A stretch of 64,000 nucleotides of DNA from assembly GCF_048569485.1 (NCBI RefSeq), contig NC_134357.1:354414812-354478811 (forward strand). Direction: 5' to 3'. The stretch comes from Anomaloglossus baeobatrachus. Lineage: Eukaryota > Chordata > Amphibia > Anura > Aromobatidae. The notes under the pieces are model-generated. The model worked only from the letters and a program-made list of their open reading frames with translations. It was not told the DNA's origin and searched no databases. The translations under genes and the position numbers were made by a program. Of the stretch, positions 60,091-64,000 are shown in pieces. Numbering within the stretch: position 1 is the first letter of the stretch; every line of letters starts with the position of its first letter.

Positions 60091-60493
60091 TCAGTAATGG
60101 TGAAATCAGTCTTCACTGAAGACAGCTTTTACCTGTGAATTGAGGTTGAAAAATCAATCTAGAAGGAGAAAACAGCAGATTTCTCTGATAAAAATAAGCA
60201 AATTTGTAATATATCTGAAGTATACTATTGAGTTATGAAATAAAAATTAAAACCATGGTTACTCTGTAAACTTGGCAGCTCTTGGTTTTCTTGGACAATT
60301 CAGGTTGGCTTTTTTGACCAGCCTTGTTATTTCTATTCAAAGATGAAGATATTGTGCATACTTTGGAAGACACATAGGTTGAACAGGTAACAAAATAGTT
60401 CTCTCAGCCCTGTTCCACTGATCTGAAAATCCACTGTCTTCATTCACATCAGATTTTTGTCAGTTCCCATTTGGAGTTTGGCGATCCAATGAC
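60091..60493. other. Non-coding spacer
   Basis: Nothing recognised. Confidence 0.4.
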
Positions 60494-60497
60494 TTAA

Positions 60498-60823
60498 AGT
60501 GTAACTATATACAGTAGTCTTTCTGATCTGTGGGGTCCTGGTCCTGGGACCCCCACCAATTTCTCGAATCACTGCTCTGAAGTTCTCAGCTCCTGCTTGA
60601 GCACACAGAAGTATACCTGTTTCATAGTGTCTATGGGTCTGTATATTCACTCTCGCAGAGCTGTGTATGGACAGATTTATATTGAGCCCTTACATTGCTC
60701 TATGTGCAGAGATTATACAAGAGCTTCAGACTTCAGAGATCAAGTGGGTCCCATAATTTGCAATGATCAGAAACTGTAAGCTATAAAACTTTTATAAAAC
60801 TTTTGTAAAATTACAGGCACACT
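60498..60823. mobile_element. TTAA-type short element
   Basis: TTAA at 60494-60497 and 60824-60827. Ends are AGTGTAACTATATACAGTAG and, inverted, TTACAGGCACACT. The right TTAA is shared with the next element. Confidence 0.6.
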
Positions 60824-60827
60824 TTAA

Positions 60828-61500
60828 AGAGGTTGTCCCATTCATACCATAACTTATCCAAAAGATTGATGATACATGTATGATCCGTGAGAATTGGTTG
60901 CTGAGACACCTAAAGCCAAAAGGCTGCTGGACGCAGAATGAATTAGCTGCATCCAAAATGCTGCATTGTACAGTACAAGCACAATGGATGGGATTTATAG
61001 AAATCCCGTGCCCACTGTGCATGTTTGGCCCGCAGCGTAAGCTGACATGCTCTGCGGCCTTCCGAGCCACAGCATGTAAATTGTTTGCTGCAGAGTCGAA
61101 AGCGTCCTCTGTAGGTAGAACACAAGCGAGAGACCGCAGCGCGCTAAACCCTGATTCTGAGCGCACGCAACTGCGGAGGAGACTGGAGGCCCCGCAGGTC
61201 AGGGCCTGCCGCGTCAAGGACGCAGCAGGTCCTGGTCATGGGTACGTACCCTAAGAATGTGAGGCCCAAAGTCCGATATGTGAATACAGAGGTGATGAGT
61301 ATGCACATCCAGCACCGCTATACACTGGAATGGAGCAGTAGTCGTACATGCTCATTACCAATTCATTTACATATGGGCCTTTGGAAACCCAGTTCTCATG
61401 ACTAGTGGGATCCCAGCACATGGACCTCCTGTGATAATGCATTTATTACTTATCCACCAAATGGGTGATATACTGTATGTTGTCTATGGAACAACTCCTT
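60828..61500. mobile_element. TTAA-type element abutting its neighbour, with a Harbinger-like fragment inside
   Basis: AGAGGTTGTCCCATTCATAC at the left and, inverted, ATGGAACAACTCCTTTG at the right, of the same end group as 57251. Inside, 'gggtacgtaccctaag' near 61250 is a Harbinger-type right end; its left end was not found. Confidence 0.55.
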
Positions 61501-62710
<1,210 letters not shown>

Positions 62711-63121
62711 TACAGACCAAACATTTGGACACACCTTCTCATTTAAAATGTTTTCTTTATTTTCATGACTCTGAAAATTGTAGATTCACATTGAAGGCAT
62801 CAAAACTATGAATTAACATATGTGGAATGAAATACTTAACAAAAAAGTGTGAAACAACTGAACATATGTCTTATATTCTAGATTCTTCAAAGTAGCCACC
62901 TTTTGCTTTGATTACTGCTTTGCACATTCTTGGCATTCTCTTGATGAGCTTCAAGTGGTAGTCACCAGAAATGGTTTTCACTTCACAGGTGTGCCCTGTC
63001 AGGTTTAATAAGTGGGATTTCTTGCCTTATAAATGGGGTTAGGACCATCAGTTGTGTTGTGCAGAAGTCTGGTCGATACACAGCTGATAGTCCTACTGTA
63101 TAGACTGTTAGAATTTGTATT

Positions 63122-64000
63122 ATGGCAAGAAAAAAGCAGCTACGTAAAGAAAAACGAGTGGCCATCATTACTTTAAGAAATGAAGGTCAGTCAGTCTGAA
63201 AAACTTTCAAAGTGTCCCCAAGTGCAGTGGCAAAAAAAATCAAACGCTACAAAGAAACTGGCTCACATGAGGACTGCCCCAGGAAAGGAAGACCAAGAGT
63301 CACCTCTGCTGCGGAGGATAAGTTTATCCGAGTCACCAGCCTCAGAAATCGCAGGTTAACAGCAGCTCAGATTAAGGGGCTTTAAATGCTACGATATCAT
63401 TAATGAATTATCATCGAGGTCACGTTGTTTGTGACACACATCCAGCATCATTAACGATATCGCAGTGTGTAAAATTTAAGAGCGATCTGAAACGATTGCA
63501 AAAGAGGGCAAAATCGTTTGCCACGGATAGGTCGTCCTGAAATAAAAAATCGTTTTCTGCTTTTTAGCGATGTTGTTTGTCGTTCCTGCGGCAGCACACA
63601 TTGCTATGTGTAACACCACAGGAGCGACAATCATCTCCTTACCTGCCTCCACCGGCAATGCGGAAGGAAGTGGGCGGGATGTTTACATCCCACTCATCTC
63701 CGTTTCTATTGGAGGTGGTTCGCCGGCCAGAGCGACGTCACAGAGCAGGTATGTGTGTGTGACGCTGCCGTAGCAATAATGTTCGCTATGGCAGCGATCA
63801 CCACATATAGGCCGTACGATGGCGGGGGCGGGTGTTATCGCGCTCGACATCGCTAGCAATTGCTAGCGATGTCGCAGCGTGTAAAGCCCACTTTAGAGAC
63901 CAGGTCAATGCCACACAGAGTTCTAGCAGCAGACACATCTCTATAACAACTGTTAAGAGGAGACTTTGTGCAGCAAGCCGTCATGGTAAAATAGCTGCTA
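63122..64000 (+). pseudogene. Tc1-type transposase pseudogene, partial
   Basis: MARKKQLRKEKRVAIITLRN starts a paired-type DNA-binding domain. An in-frame stop follows EGQSV, then KTFKVSPSAVAKKIKRYKET and PRKGRPRVTSAAEDKFIRV continue through the GRPR hook to RNRRLTAAQ at 63371. After the Harbinger-type insertion the frame resumes as RDQVNATQSSSSRHISITTV and KRRLCAASRHGKIA at the window edge. The DDE catalytic domain lies beyond 64000. Confidence 0.88.
63375..63892. mobile_element. Harbinger-type element inside the Tc1 transposase
   Basis: TTA at 63372-63374 and 63893-63895. Ends are AGGGGCTTTAAATGCTACGA and, inverted, GTCGCAGCGTGTAAAGCCCACT. Removing it with one TTA gives cag-att-aga-gac-cag, the expected AQIRDQ of Tc1 proteins, which confirms the exact insertion. 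Confidence 0.88.

Noticed and set aside
60880-61254. 124-codon plus-strand frame and 141-codon minus-strand frame
   Set aside because: Overlap GC-rich Harbinger-like sequence; no domain and both strands open.

Overview
This window looks like nuclear DNA of an anuran amphibian, probably a neobatrachian frog. The reasons are one split vertebrate gene with GT-AG introns, no bacterial-style gene packing, and a dense nest of Harbinger-, Kolobok-, hAT-, Tc1- and Helitron-type elements, LINEs and minisatellites. The species assignment is an inference; no locus here fixes it. Two host genes can be supported. On the minus strand, the last six coding exons of alpha-1-syntrophin (SNTA1) lie between 47979 and 32817. 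They join in frame into 332 residues ending at a stop: the end of PH1, all of PH2 and the syntrophin-unique domain. The PDZ and first exons must lie beyond position 64000. On the plus strand, 5855-7639 is an intact 594-codon gene for a protein derived from a Tigger/pogo transposase, most like TIGD3, with the catalytic acidic residues apparently lost. The rest is mobile or repetitive. Positions 1-3362 hold the remains of a satellite-carrying Helitron joined to a hAT-type element full of minisatellite. Positions 8000-9290 hold a Kolobok-type element with a Harbinger-type element inside it, downstream of the TIGD-like gene. Positions 10480-12830 hold a large palindromic element split by a Helitron whose insertion point can be read to the base. 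Positions 14834-16558 hold a second hAT-type element with the same kind of internal minisatellite. Positions 16600-20540 hold palindromes, a Harbinger-type element and a solo LTR. Positions 20898-27557 hold a full-length L1-type LINE with both ORFs open. A degraded Tc1 element follows at 27737-29187, then a palindromic element at 30160-32014. The SNTA1 introns (32910-47777) carry Kolobok- and Harbinger-type elements, an RTE fragment, a 30-bp minisatellite and a non-autonomous LTR element. Upstream of the SNTA1 exons, in what is probably a long intron, lie another palindromic element, a complete satellite-bearing Helitron (52804-54543), an RTE fragment, a Kolobok-type element with two Harbinger-type insertions, an L2 LINE tail, and a Tc1 element interrupted by a Harbinger-type element at the window edge. 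No new protein system was found. The most notable items are the open-frame LINE, the TIGD-like gene, and element nesting clear enough to give exact insertion sites and relative ages.
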